DNA from: Clostridium sp. CAG:253
GTDB taxonomy: Bacteria; Bacillota; Clostridia; Lachnospirales; Lachnospiraceae
DNA: 31,316 nt
Reading direction: 5' to 3'
Assembly (NCBI GenBank): GCA_000436755.1
Contig: FR887348.1
Span: 67,011-98,326 of the forward strand
Both the position numbers and the translations under genes were made by a program. Below the pieces are notes generated by a model. That model was not told the origin of the DNA and made no database searches. It saw nothing but the letters and a program-made list of their open reading frames with translations. Positions 23,882 to 30,248 of this stretch are shown here, in pieces. Numbering within the stretch: position 1 is the stretch's first letter; every line of letters begins with the position of its first letter.

Positions 23882-24250
23882 ATGAGTGAGATTATTGGGA
23901 TTGGAACAGATGTTATTGAGATAGACAGAGTTATCAGTTATTGTGAAAAGAATAGTTTTTTTAATAAATATTATACAGAGGCAGAACGAAAAATAATTGA
24001 AAAAAGAAAAAATCGTGCTGCCACTAATTTTGCCGGAAAGGAAGCTGTAGTCAAAGCTTTTGGAACCGGCTTTTTAAATTGTATGCCAGGAGACATAGAG
24101 ATACTCAGGGACGATTGCGGAAAACCGTATGTAAATCTTTTAGGCCGTGCGAAGAAATTCGCAGAGGACAGAGGTATTGTTAAAATACATATATCATTAA
24201 GCGATACTGACAAAATTGCAACAGCCTTTGTAGTTGCGGAGGGGGAGTAA
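23882..24250 (+). CDS. acpS: Holo-[acyl-carrier-protein] synthase
   Basis: A 122-residue phosphopantetheinyl transferase that activates acyl carrier protein using coenzyme A. The Mg-binding motif IGIGTDVIEIDRV has Asp10, and the second motif NFAGKEAVVKAFGTGF has Glu54 with Lys57, both typical of AcpS. KIHISLSDTDKIATAFVVAE forms the C-terminal strands. Length is normal for the trimeric type. It is 5 bases after the hypothetical gene, and its last codons contain the ribosome binding site (GGGGGAG) for nnr, 2 bases on. Confidence 0.96.
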   Translation: MSEIIGIGTDVIEIDRVISYCEKNSFFNKYYTEAERKIIEKRKNRAATNFAGKEAVVKAFGTGFLNCMPGDIEILRDDCGKPYVNLLGRAKKFAEDRGIVKIHISLSDTDKIATAFVVAEGE

Positions 24251-24252
24251 AA

Positions 24253-25179
24253 ATGAAGTATATAACTGATGCAAAAGAAGCAAAGCAGATAGACAATATT
24301 TCGATAAATGAAATAGGGATACCATCACTTGTTTTGATGGAAAGAGCTGCATTAAGTGTTGTTGATGAAATTCAAAAAAAAATTATTGGGAAGTTAAAGT
24401 CAATCAGTAAAAGAAACGATGAAATAAAGGTACTTGTGGTCGCCGGTATGGGAAATAATGGCGCTGATGGAGTGGCAGTGGCAAGGATGCTTATGCATAA
24501 CGGAATAGAGACTGATATAAAGCTTGTTGGGAATATTGAGCATGCCAGTGACGAGATGAGAAAACAACTTGGGATAGCAAAAAAATTGGAAATATCTTTT
24601 GTCACGAATATAGAGGATAAGGAATATGATATTATAATAGATGCAATTTTTGGAATTGGTCTGTCAAGAGAAATAACAGGCGGATATAAAGAAATTATTG
24701 AAAAAATAAATGAGAGTAAATCATATATTGTATCAGTAGATATTTCTTCGGGAGTTGATGCTTCAAGCGGAAGAATATTGGGCATTGCAGTAAAATCAGA
24801 CATGACAGTTACATTTGGGACATTAAAAAGAGGAATGATAATGTTTCCGGGGGCGGGATTTTCAGGTGAAATAAAAGTGAGAGACATAGGCTTTCCAGTG
24901 GAGGCTGTTGAAAGTGTATCTCCAAAGGCATATACATTTGAACAAAAAGATATTAACGAAATGATGCCGCAGAGAAAAGTAAGGACGAATAAGGGAAATT
25001 ATGGAAAAGTGCTTGTAATAGCGGGATGCGAGACAATGTGCGGAGCATGTTATTTTAGTGCGGCGGCAGCATACAGAGCCGGGTGTGGTCTTGTGAGAAT
25101 ACTTACCGCAAAGGAAAACCTGCAGGTATTGAAAACGAAACTTCCTGAGGCGATAATCGGAAACTTCCTGAGGCGATAA
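24253..25179 (+). CDS. NAD(P)H-hydrate epimerase domain of nnr, with truncated dehydratase start
   Basis: A 308-residue product of the 5' frame. The YjeF N-terminal (NnrE) domain is complete, residues ~1-215: IPSLVLMERAALSVVDEI, VVAGMGNNGADGVAVARML, IIDAIFGIGLSREITG and VSVDISSGVDASSGRIL. It should still epimerise R- to S-NAD(P)HX. Beyond ~230 the dehydratase begins (RKVRTNKGNYGKVLVIAGCE) and is cut after LPEAIIG, ending in the out-of-frame residues NFLRR. GGGGGAG in the end of acpS is the ribosome binding site. Confidence 0.85.
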   Translation: MKYITDAKEAKQIDNISINEIGIPSLVLMERAALSVVDEIQKKIIGKLKSISKRNDEIKVLVVAGMGNNGADGVAVARMLMHNGIETDIKLVGNIEHASDEMRKQLGIAKKLEISFVTNIEDKEYDIIIDAIFGIGLSREITGGYKEIIEKINESKSYIVSVDISSGVDASSGRILGIAVKSDMTVTFGTLKRGMIMFPGAGFSGEIKVRDIGFPVEAVESVSPKAYTFEQKDINEMMPQRKVRTNKGNYGKVLVIAGCETMCGACYFSAAAAYRAGCGLVRILTAKENLQVLKTKLPEAIIGNFLRR

Positions 25180-25183
25180 TCGG
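25138..25183 (+). repeat. Exact 23-bp tandem duplication within nnr
   Basis: The two units, 25138-25160 and 25161-25183, are identical over 23 bases (AAACTTCC ... AATCGG). Because 23 is not a multiple of three, the second copy shifts the reading frame and brings a TAA in frame at 25177-25179. Confidence 0.97.
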
Positions 25184-25295
25184 AAGTTATGATGAAGAGT
25201 TTGAAGATGGTATAGATTTTACACCTAAAAAAGAAGTCGAGGAAGCAATAAATTGGGCAGATGTCATTGTAATAGGTCCGGGACTTGGAAAAAGC

Positions 25296-25835
25296 ATGAA
25301 AGCAAAAATTCTTGTAAAACGAATATTAAAAGTGACAGACAAGACAGTTGTCATAGATGCGGACGGAATAAACATGCTTGCCGAATTTATAAAAGAAGGA
25401 GAGTGTAGTATTGACAGTCTTGGAACGAACTTTATACTCACACCTCATATAAAAGAGATGAGTAGGCTTGCAAATAAAACAACCGACGAGATAAAAAACG
25501 ACATGTCTTATTTTGTCGCAGCACAGGCATATTGTACGGTTGTTTTAAAGGATGCAAGGACAGTTGTCGGCGAGGGAAGGGATGTTGAGGAAAGAAAAAT
25601 GTATATAAACATGTCAGGAAACAATGCGCTTGCAACAGGTGGTTCGGGAGATGTATTAAGCGGAATTATAGCCGGTATAGCAGCTCAGGACAGAGAAAAG
25701 AAGCCGTCACTTGCAGCCGCACTGGGAGTGTATATTCATGGCTTGACAGCGGAAAGATATACTGAGACAAAAAGCAGATACAGCATGACAGCATCAGACA
25801 TTATAGATATGTTACCGCAGGTTATGCCTGAATAA
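25296..25835 (+). CDS. 3' fragment of nnr: ADP-dependent NAD(P)H-hydrate dehydratase, C-terminal part
   Basis: The first ATG of this frame is 25296, but homology begins right after the duplication (SYDEEFEDGIDF, then DVIVIGPGLGKS). The fragment keeps VIDADGINMLAEF, LTPHIKEMSRL, the ADP/substrate motif TGGSGDVLSG and the C-terminal HGLTAERY. It lacks the first ~45 dehydratase residues (the glycine-rich start and AAYRAGCGLVR), so an independently translated product is unlikely to be active. No ribosome binding site precedes 25296. Confidence 0.6.
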   Translation: MKAKILVKRILKVTDKTVVIDADGINMLAEFIKEGECSIDSLGTNFILTPHIKEMSRLANKTTDEIKNDMSYFVAAQAYCTVVLKDARTVVGEGRDVEERKMYINMSGNNALATGGSGDVLSGIIAGIAAQDREKKPSLAAALGVYIHGLTAERYTETKSRYSMTASDIIDMLPQVMPE

Positions 25836-25874
25836 GAATTAAAAATAAAACAGAACAAAAGGAGGCTCATGGAA

Positions 25875-27056
25875 ATGAGTACTGACAAGATTAAGGAATA
25901 TTATAGGGTAAAGGCAGAGATAAACCTTGACGCAATACACGAAAATGTAGCAAATGCAAAAGCATTAACAAAGCCCGGCACAAAATTGATGGCTATAATA
26001 AAGGCAGATGCATACGGACATGGCGCAGTTATGGTGGCACATACACTTGAAGATGTGGCAGATGCATACGGCGTGGCAATTCTTGAAGAGGGAATAGAGT
26101 TACGACAGTCAGGGATAAATAAGCCGATACTTATACTTGGATATACGCCGGCACCGCTTTATCCTGCAATGATAAAATACGATATAGCGACAGCGGTATT
26201 TGAGTATGACATGGCAGAAAAAATGTCAGAAGCGGCAGAAAAAATCGGAAAAAAAGCTAAGGTTCATATAAAGCTTGATACAGGAATGAGCAGAATAGGC
26301 TTTAAGCAGGATGATGAAAGCCTTGAAGTGATTAAGAAAATCGCAGAACTTCCAGGAATAGAAATCGAAGGTTGCTTTACGCATTTTGCAACAATGGATG
26401 AAAAAGACAAGACAAAAGCCATGAAGCAGTTTGAAAGATATATGGATTTTGTGGAGAGAATAGAAGATGTAGGCATTAAGATACCTGTAAAACATGTATC
26501 AAACAGCGCAGGAATTATTGAAAAACAGGAAGTAAACCTCGATATGGTCAGAGACGGAATATGTGTATATGGAATGTATCCTTCTGACGAGGTAGATAAA
26601 ACAAAGCTTAAACTTACACCTGCGATGGAAATAAAATCTTATGTTTCATTTGTAAAAACACTTGAAGCCGGGGTTGAAATAGGTTATGGCGGAACCTATA
26701 TTACAACAAAACAAACAACAGTTGCGACAATTCCCGTAGGATATGCAGACGGATATTCAAGAGCATTGTCAAACAGAGGCAGAGTGCTTATAAAGGGAAA
26801 AAGTTTTCCTATAATCGGCAGAATATGCATGGATCAGTTTATGGTAGATATAAGTGAACTTCCTGAAATAAAGCAGGGTGATGAAGTTACACTGGTTGGC
26901 AGAGGCGGCGATGAGTATATATCAATAGAGGAAGTGGCAGATATGTCATATTCGTTTAATTATGAATTTGTCTGTGATATAGGAAAAAGAATACCGAGAG
27001 TATATTATAAAGGCGGAAAGGTAGTTGCAACAAAAGACTTTTATCCAGAGTATTAG
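25875..27056 (+). CDS. alr: Alanine racemase
   Basis: A 393-residue PLP enzyme making D-alanine for peptidoglycan. The PLP lysine is Lys43 in the signature AIIKADAYGHGA, and the catalytic tyrosine is ~Tyr271 in EIGYGGTYITT. HIKLDTGMSRIGF, HVSNSAGI, IPVGYADGYSRALSNRG and GRICMDQFMVD are conserved barrel and C-terminal domain segments. GGAGG at 25861-25865 is 9 bases before the ATG at 25875 but only 3 before the ATG at 25869, so the second is preferred. It follows nnr in the operon. The next gene encodes a MazF-type toxin, as in the Bacillus alr-ndoAI-ndoA order. Confidence 0.96.
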   Translation: MSTDKIKEYYRVKAEINLDAIHENVANAKALTKPGTKLMAIIKADAYGHGAVMVAHTLEDVADAYGVAILEEGIELRQSGINKPILILGYTPAPLYPAMIKYDIATAVFEYDMAEKMSEAAEKIGKKAKVHIKLDTGMSRIGFKQDDESLEVIKKIAELPGIEIEGCFTHFATMDEKDKTKAMKQFERYMDFVERIEDVGIKIPVKHVSNSAGIIEKQEVNLDMVRDGICVYGMYPSDEVDKTKLKLTPAMEIKSYVSFVKTLEAGVEIGYGGTYITTKQTTVATIPVGYADGYSRALSNRGRVLIKGKSFPIIGRICMDQFMVDISELPEIKQGDEVTLVGRGGDEYISIEEVADMSYSFNYEFVCDIGKRIPRVYYKGGKVVATKDFYPEY

Positions 27057-27252
27057 TGTACTTTATTACTTGCCTGTTTTTGCGATTACATTATAATAAA
27101 AGCCTCGGCATAGTAGAGAAATTATGTTAAAAATTGAAAATCTCCGGCTGGAGTAAAAAAATTCATGCTTTTGAGAGACACATATGTATAAAAACGATAA
27201 AGATGGAAAGAAATAACATTACAGGATGCATAAAGAATTACATAAAAGTGCA
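27057..27252 (+). other. Intergenic region after alr without recognised genes
   Basis: This AT-rich segment contains a small CTCC-GGCT-GGAG hairpin at ~27147 and scattered short frames. No antitoxin gene, convincing promoter or long frame is visible. It leads into the 78-bp repeats. Confidence 0.5.
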
Positions 27253-27431
27253 ATTCCGGATTATGAGTGATTGCAGGAGTATTTCTTCTTGACTTTCAGT
27301 CGGGAAGCATTCCTTGCTTTCGTTCGGTCAGATCCAATTTATGAGCGATTGCAGGAGTACATCTTCCTGACTTTCAGTTGGGAAGCAACCCTTGCTTTTG
27401 CTCGGCCAATTCCAGATTATTGTGATAGGAG
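27253..27431 (+). repeat. 78-bp hairpin-forming repeat, two full units and a partial third, ahead of mazF
   Basis: Units lie at 27253-27330, 27331-27408 and 27409-27431 (partial), with period exactly 78 bases. Unit 1 folds as TTCTTGACT-TTC-AGTCGGGAA and unit 2 as TTCCTGACT-TTC-AGTTGGGAA; differing bases keep a 9-bp stem by G-C/G-T exchanges. As protein the unit reads [21 protein letters not shown], open through unit 2 into mazF, with a TGA near the start of unit 1. Each unit carries an AGGAG, and the third one is placed as the mazF ribosome binding site. Confidence 0.8.
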
Positions 27432-27441
27432 CGTGGAAGTT

Positions 27442-27810
27442 TTGAATATAAAGCGAGGAGATATATATTTTGCAGATTTAAGACCGGTTGTGGGTTCAGA
27501 ACAGGGGGGAATACGCCCTGTACTTATAATTCAGAATGATATGGGAAATAAACATAGCCCGACTGTAATATGTGCAGCAATAACATCAAGGATGAATAAA
27601 GCAAAATTACCGACACATATTGCACTTGAAGTAAACAGATATGATATTATAAAGGATTCAGTTATACTTCTTGAACAGATTAGGACTATAGACAAATCGA
27701 GACTGCGTGAAAAAGTCTGCCATTTGGATGACGAAATACTTGAAAGAATAAATCATGCACTGTGCATAAGCCTTGCATTAGAAGAAAGCTGTTTTTATTT
27801 ACGGAAGTGA
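27442..27810 (+). CDS. MazF/PemK (NdoA/EndoA)-type endoribonuclease toxin
   Basis: A 122-residue sequence-specific mRNA interferase by homology: [57 protein letters not shown] and [15 protein letters not shown] are the standard NdoA core, with the Arg and Thr active-site region intact. Likely start is TTG at 27442, 10 bases after AGGAG (27427-27431); the frame is open further upstream through the repeats, so a longer product cannot be excluded. In Bacillus an antitoxin gene lies between alr and the toxin; here that position is occupied by repeats and no antitoxin is seen. The next gene, rlmH, starts 14 bases after the stop. Confidence 0.92.
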   Translation: MNIKRGDIYFADLRPVVGSEQGGIRPVLIIQNDMGNKHSPTVICAAITSRMNKAKLPTHIALEVNRYDIIKDSVILLEQIRTIDKSRLREKVCHLDDEILERINHALCISLALEESCFYLRK

Positions 27811-27824
27811 GGAAAGAAAAATAT

Positions 27825-28304
27825 ATGAAAATAACACTACTGACAGTAGGAAAGATAAAAGAAAAATATTTTACCATGGCAATATCTGAGTATAAAAAGA
27901 GACTAAGCAGATATTGCAAACTTGAGATAATAGAAGTAGCAGACGAAAAAACACCAGACAACGCCAGTGAGCATGAGGAAGACCTAATCAGAGCAAAAGA
28001 GGGCGATAGACTGGCAAAATATATAAAAGACGGGGCTTATGTCATATCACTTGCGATAAACGGAAAACAGTATTCGTCGGAGGAATTTGCAGATAAGATA
28101 GACAAGCTCGGCATAAACGGAGTAAGTCATATTATTTTTATAATCGGGGGTTCGATAGGCATTGATAAAGACATTCTTAAAAATTCAAATGAACTGTTAA
28201 GTTTCTCAAAAATGACTTTCCCACATCAGCTTATGAGAGTGGTGCTGTTGGAACAGATTTATAGGGCGTATAGGATAAATGCGGGTGAACCATACCACAA
28301 ATGA
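27825..28304 (+). CDS. rlmH: 23S rRNA (pseudouridine1915-N3) methyltransferase
   Basis: A 159-residue SPOUT methyltransferase modifying helix 69 of 23S rRNA in the 70S ribosome. It shows the family start MKITLLTVGKIKEKYF, the knot motifs VISLAINGKQYSSEEFADKI and IIFIIGGSIGID, and the C-terminal MTFPHQLMRVVLLEQIYRAY followed by GEPYHK, the canonical end of the protein. Length exactly fits the family. GAGGAAAG lies ~8 bases upstream. The stop codon is directly followed by an inverted copy of the 78-bp repeat's core. This is the last clearly housekeeping gene in the window. Confidence 0.97.
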   Translation: MKITLLTVGKIKEKYFTMAISEYKKRLSRYCKLEIIEVADEKTPDNASEHEEDLIRAKEGDRLAKYIKDGAYVISLAINGKQYSSEEFADKIDKLGINGVSHIIFIIGGSIGIDKDILKNSNELLSFSKMTFPHQLMRVVLLEQIYRAYRINAGEPYHK

Positions 28305-28350
28305 CCGAGCTATATGAGCGAGGGATGCTTCTTGCCGAAGGGCAAGAAGA
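28300..28350 (-). repeat. Inverted, diverged copy of the mazF-upstream repeat core
   Basis: The minus strand reads CTTGCCCTTCGGCAAGAAGC then ATCCCTCGCTC and CTCGGTCA, closely matching CTTGACTTTCAGTCGGGAAG then CATTCCTTGCTT and TTCGGTCA of the plus-strand units. The palindromic centre is perfect here: CTTCTTGCC (28328-28336), GAAG, GGCAAGAAG (28341-28349). The element begins at the rlmH stop codon. Confidence 0.65.
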
Positions 28351-28397
28351 TGAAGATAAGAAAAAGTTAAATAACTCGAAATATAGAGGAGATTATC

Positions 28398-28721
28398 ATG
28401 ATTGGCGATATTGTAAAAGTAGTGGTTGATAGACCGCTTGGAAGTTATCATCCTGAGCACAAGGATATGTATTATCCAATCAATTATGGATATATTGAAG
28501 GGATAATTGCTCCAGATGGAGAAGAACAAGATGCATATATTATAGGTGTAGATAAACCTGTAAAGGAATTTGTTGGTAGAATTATTGCAATAATTCATCG
28601 TAATGACGATGTAGAGGAAAAATGGGTTGTTGCACCACATAATTTGTTGTTTACGAAAGAACAAATATGGGAAAAAGTAATGTTTACAGAACAATATTTT
28701 AATTCTGAAATAATAATATAA
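28398..28721 (+). CDS. Short inorganic-pyrophosphatase-like protein
   Basis: A 107-residue protein resembling family I soluble pyrophosphatase. MIGDIVKVVVDRPLGSYHPE is followed by YYPINYGYIEGIIAPDGEEQ and DAYIIGVDKPV, then GRIIAIIHRNDDVEEKWVVA. The catalytic signature D-x-D-P-x-D appears as D-G-E-E-Q-D, with one aspartate replaced by glutamate. It is about 60-70 residues shorter than classical enzymes. Short relatives are known in Firmicutes and annotated as pyrophosphatases; activity is not assured. GAGGAG is ~9 bases upstream. It is AT-rich and the first gene past the conserved block. Confidence 0.75.
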   Translation: MIGDIVKVVVDRPLGSYHPEHKDMYYPINYGYIEGIIAPDGEEQDAYIIGVDKPVKEFVGRIIAIIHRNDDVEEKWVVAPHNLLFTKEQIWEKVMFTEQYFNSEIII

Positions 28722-28768
28722 ATTGAAATTTTTGAAACTGAAAAATAGTATTTTATGAGGAGAATTGT

Positions 28769-29107
28769 GTGGAAGCGTTGCCCTATCGTATTATATTTGA
28801 GCAACTTCACAATGGACATCCTTGGAATGCACTGGAGAATGATGAATTTCTTATGAAATTGAGAGCTGTGGCGAAGAATAAGAAAGGTTCATTATATCCA
28901 ACGACAGCCGGACTTCTGTTCTTTGGAGAAGCATACCACATAACGGATGTTTTTCCTAATTACTTTTTAGATTATCGGGAAGAAAAAGTCATGAAAGCAT
29001 CTCAACGCAAGAAACAATGGAATTGTGTGAATATAAAACACGAGCAGGCGCACGTAGGTTACCGGATACAATTAAAGGATTATCGGATACTTACTGGATA
29101 CTGGTAG
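28769..29107 (+). pseudogene. Fragment of an AlbA_2/Schlafen-type (COG2865) putative ATP-binding regulator
   Basis: A 112-residue open frame whose first ~75 residues (FEQLHNGHPWNALENDEFL, GSLYPTTAGLLFFGEAYH, FPNYFLDYRE) match the middle of COG2865 proteins, which normally have an N-terminal AlbA_2 domain and a C-terminal ATPase/helix-turn-helix region. Both ends are absent. After YREE the sequence loses resemblance and ends by frameshift or rearrangement. GAGGAG precedes a GTG codon, so a peptide could be made, but the family's functional domains are missing. I treat it as a decayed gene. Confidence 0.6.
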
Positions 29108-29285
29108 CTATTATTGCTCACCTATTGGATATTTATTATCACACAGATTTAATGCAAGGATTATTGACTTAGTTTTTGATGATGCTATGATGGCCATTAA
29201 TGATTCACAATTTTGTATCGACTTGGATGACGGCGTGAAGAAAAACTATGCAATTTTCAAAGAGGTTTTGGCTAAAATAAAGTAA
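29076..29285 (+). pseudogene. C-terminal fragment of a large protein, possibly a DNA methylase
   Basis: A frame with no start codon reads GYLLSHRFNARIIDLVFDDA, then AMMAINDSQFCIDLDDGVKK and NYAIFKEVLAKIK before the TAA at 29283-29285. The ending DLDDGVKxNYxxF resembles C-terminal tails of large Eco57I/PglX-type DNA methylases; this identification is tentative. It overlaps the end of the preceding fragment in another frame, so two unrelated gene remnants are fused here. Confidence 0.45.
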
Positions 29286-29299
29286 AGGAGGGCTTGCGT

Positions 29300-29539
29300 A
29301 TGATAGTAGATGAGAAGATTAAAAATTCCAATGAGCTTGAGTTTGCCGTATTTTGCATTGAAAATGTTGCAGCAAAGCTGGGCGTGAATGCAGAGCGTGT
29401 CTATCAGGCATTTACCGAAAAGAGCGATATTCTGAACGGTTATATTGTGCCTGAATATGAAGTGCTGCATACCCAGAGCCGAGAATATATCGTAGATGAC
29501 CTCATTGATGTGATAAAGGAAAGGGGTGTGGAAGTATGA
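29300..29539 (+). CDS. DUF3791 protein, first gene of the DUF3791-DUF3990-DUF3791 cassette
   Basis: A 79-residue small protein of the DUF3791 family, with the helical core LEFAVFCIENVAAKLGVNAE, RVYQAFTEKSDILNGYIVPE and YEVLHTQSREYIVDDLIDVI. The ATG at 29300 is 7 bases after a near-perfect AAAGGAGG (29285-29292). The function of DUF3791 is not established. Its fixed association with DUF3990 suggests a partner such as an antitoxin; that is inference. Its stop overlaps the next start (ATGA at 29536). Codon choice (CTG, CGT, ACC) is richer in GC than in neighbouring genes, suggesting transfer. Confidence 0.85.
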   Translation: MIVDEKIKNSNELEFAVFCIENVAAKLGVNAERVYQAFTEKSDILNGYIVPEYEVLHTQSREYIVDDLIDVIKERGVEV

Positions 29540-30006
29540 TTCTCTATCATGGTTCTTTTTTAGAGATTGCACGGCCGGATTTGATTCATTCCCGCCCTAA
29601 CGTAGACTTTGGGCGTGGCTTTTATGTCACAACTTTGTACGAGCAGGCTGCAAAGTGGTGTGGTAAATTCAAACGCCGAGGAAAAGACGGCATTATTTCA
29701 AAATATGAATATGATGAGAGCCGAGAAGATGAACTGAAAGTTTTGAAATTTGACTTCTATTCTGAGGAATGGCTTGATTTTATTCTGAATTGCCGCAGTG
29801 GAAAAGATATGACTGATTATGACATTGTACTTGGTGGTGTTGCTAATGATAAGGTGTTTAATACCGTAGAACTGTTTTTTGACGGACTTATTGATAAAGC
29901 AGAAGCAATCAATCGATTGCGTTATGAAAAGCCGAATCTGCAAATTTGTTTTCGTACAGAAAAAGCATTGTCTTTGTTGCATTTTGAAGGGAGTGAAACA
30001 CTATGA
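29536..30006 (+). CDS. DUF3990 protein, probable ADP-ribosyltransferase-fold effector
   Basis: A 156-residue protein of the DUF3990 family. Motifs fit an ADP-ribosyltransferase fold of the His-Tyr-Glu type: His5 in ILYHGS, Tyr30 in DFGRGFYVTT, and a possible catalytic Glu142 in LQICFRTEKAL. The DFGxGFYxT segment is shared with other DUF3990 members. The fold assignment is from family knowledge and motif reading; target and activity are unknown. It is coupled to both neighbours by ATGA overlaps at 29536 and 30003, forming a compact three-gene unit flanked by degraded genes. A toxin with small DUF3791 partner proteins is the likeliest reading. Confidence 0.85.
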   Translation: MILYHGSFLEIARPDLIHSRPNVDFGRGFYVTTLYEQAAKWCGKFKRRGKDGIISKYEYDESREDELKVLKFDFYSEEWLDFILNCRSGKDMTDYDIVLGGVANDKVFNTVELFFDGLIDKAEAINRLRYEKPNLQICFRTEKALSLLHFEGSETL

Positions 30007-30218
30007 CAGCGAATCCGATTTTGCTTCAGAAAAAGTATAGCCGTGTCATTGAGTGCTTTGCCAAACAGCAGGGACTCTCACTGGATGCGGCATTGGATTT
30101 CTTTTATCATTCCGAAGTTTATCAGCTGATACGGGACGGGGTATCGGATATGCACTGCATGAGTGACGCATATTTGGCAGATGAACTGGAACAGGAATAT
30201 AGTAAGAATATGGAATAA
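30003..30218 (+). CDS. Second DUF3791 protein, third gene of the cassette
   Basis: A 71-residue protein with YSRVIECFAKQQGLSLDAAL, DFFYHSEVYQLIRDGVSDMH and CMSDAYLADELEQEY, the pattern of the other DUF3791 subgroup. It diverges from the first cassette gene but shares its size and helical make-up. Its ATG overlaps the stop of the DUF3990 gene, and AAGGGAG lies ~8 bases upstream inside that gene. It probably acts with the DUF3990 protein. GC content is above that of the Nudix genes that follow, so the cassette looks like one acquired unit ending here. Confidence 0.82.
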   Translation: MTANPILLQKKYSRVIECFAKQQGLSLDAALDFFYHSEVYQLIRDGVSDMHCMSDAYLADELEQEYSKNME

Positions 30219-30248
30219 TACAAATCGGTGTTTATGGAGGATTACAAA

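Larger units (their letters stand above)
24253..25835 (+). pseudogene. nnr: Bifunctional NAD(P)H-hydrate repair enzyme (epimerase + dehydratase), frameshifted by a 23-bp tandem duplication
   Basis: Removing one copy of the 23-bp repeat at 25138-25183 rejoins two frames into one continuous protein of about 520 residues with the order epimerase then dehydratase. That is the normal length and layout of Nnr, which repairs hydrated NADH and NADPH. As written, the frame stops at 25179, soon after the dehydratase domain begins. The second frame resumes with intact TGGSGDVLSGIIAGIAA. No other disruption is visible, so the lesion appears recent. It could be real, reversible by slippage, or an assembly error. 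Confidence 0.9.

Noticed and set aside
27124..27156. Short frame MLKIENLRLE resembling an ABC transporter ATPase start
   Set aside because: It has only ten codons before a stop and no continuation in other frames; the match is too short to support.
27253..27441. Repeat-encoded peptide ([14 protein letters not shown]) as a protein-coding gene
   Set aside because: A TGA interrupts the first unit and there is no start with a good site before it. Conserved pairing fits a structured nucleic-acid element better, although an N-terminal extension of MazF is not excluded.
28206..28694. 162-codon minus-strand frame across rlmH and the pyrophosphatase gene
   Set aside because: It overlaps two recognisable plus-strand genes and has no family features; its LALRQEASLAH stretch is the inverted repeat read in translation.
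29300..30218. CRISPR or retron components near the cassette
   Set aside because: No spaced direct repeats, reverse transcriptase motif or Cas protein can be seen in this region.
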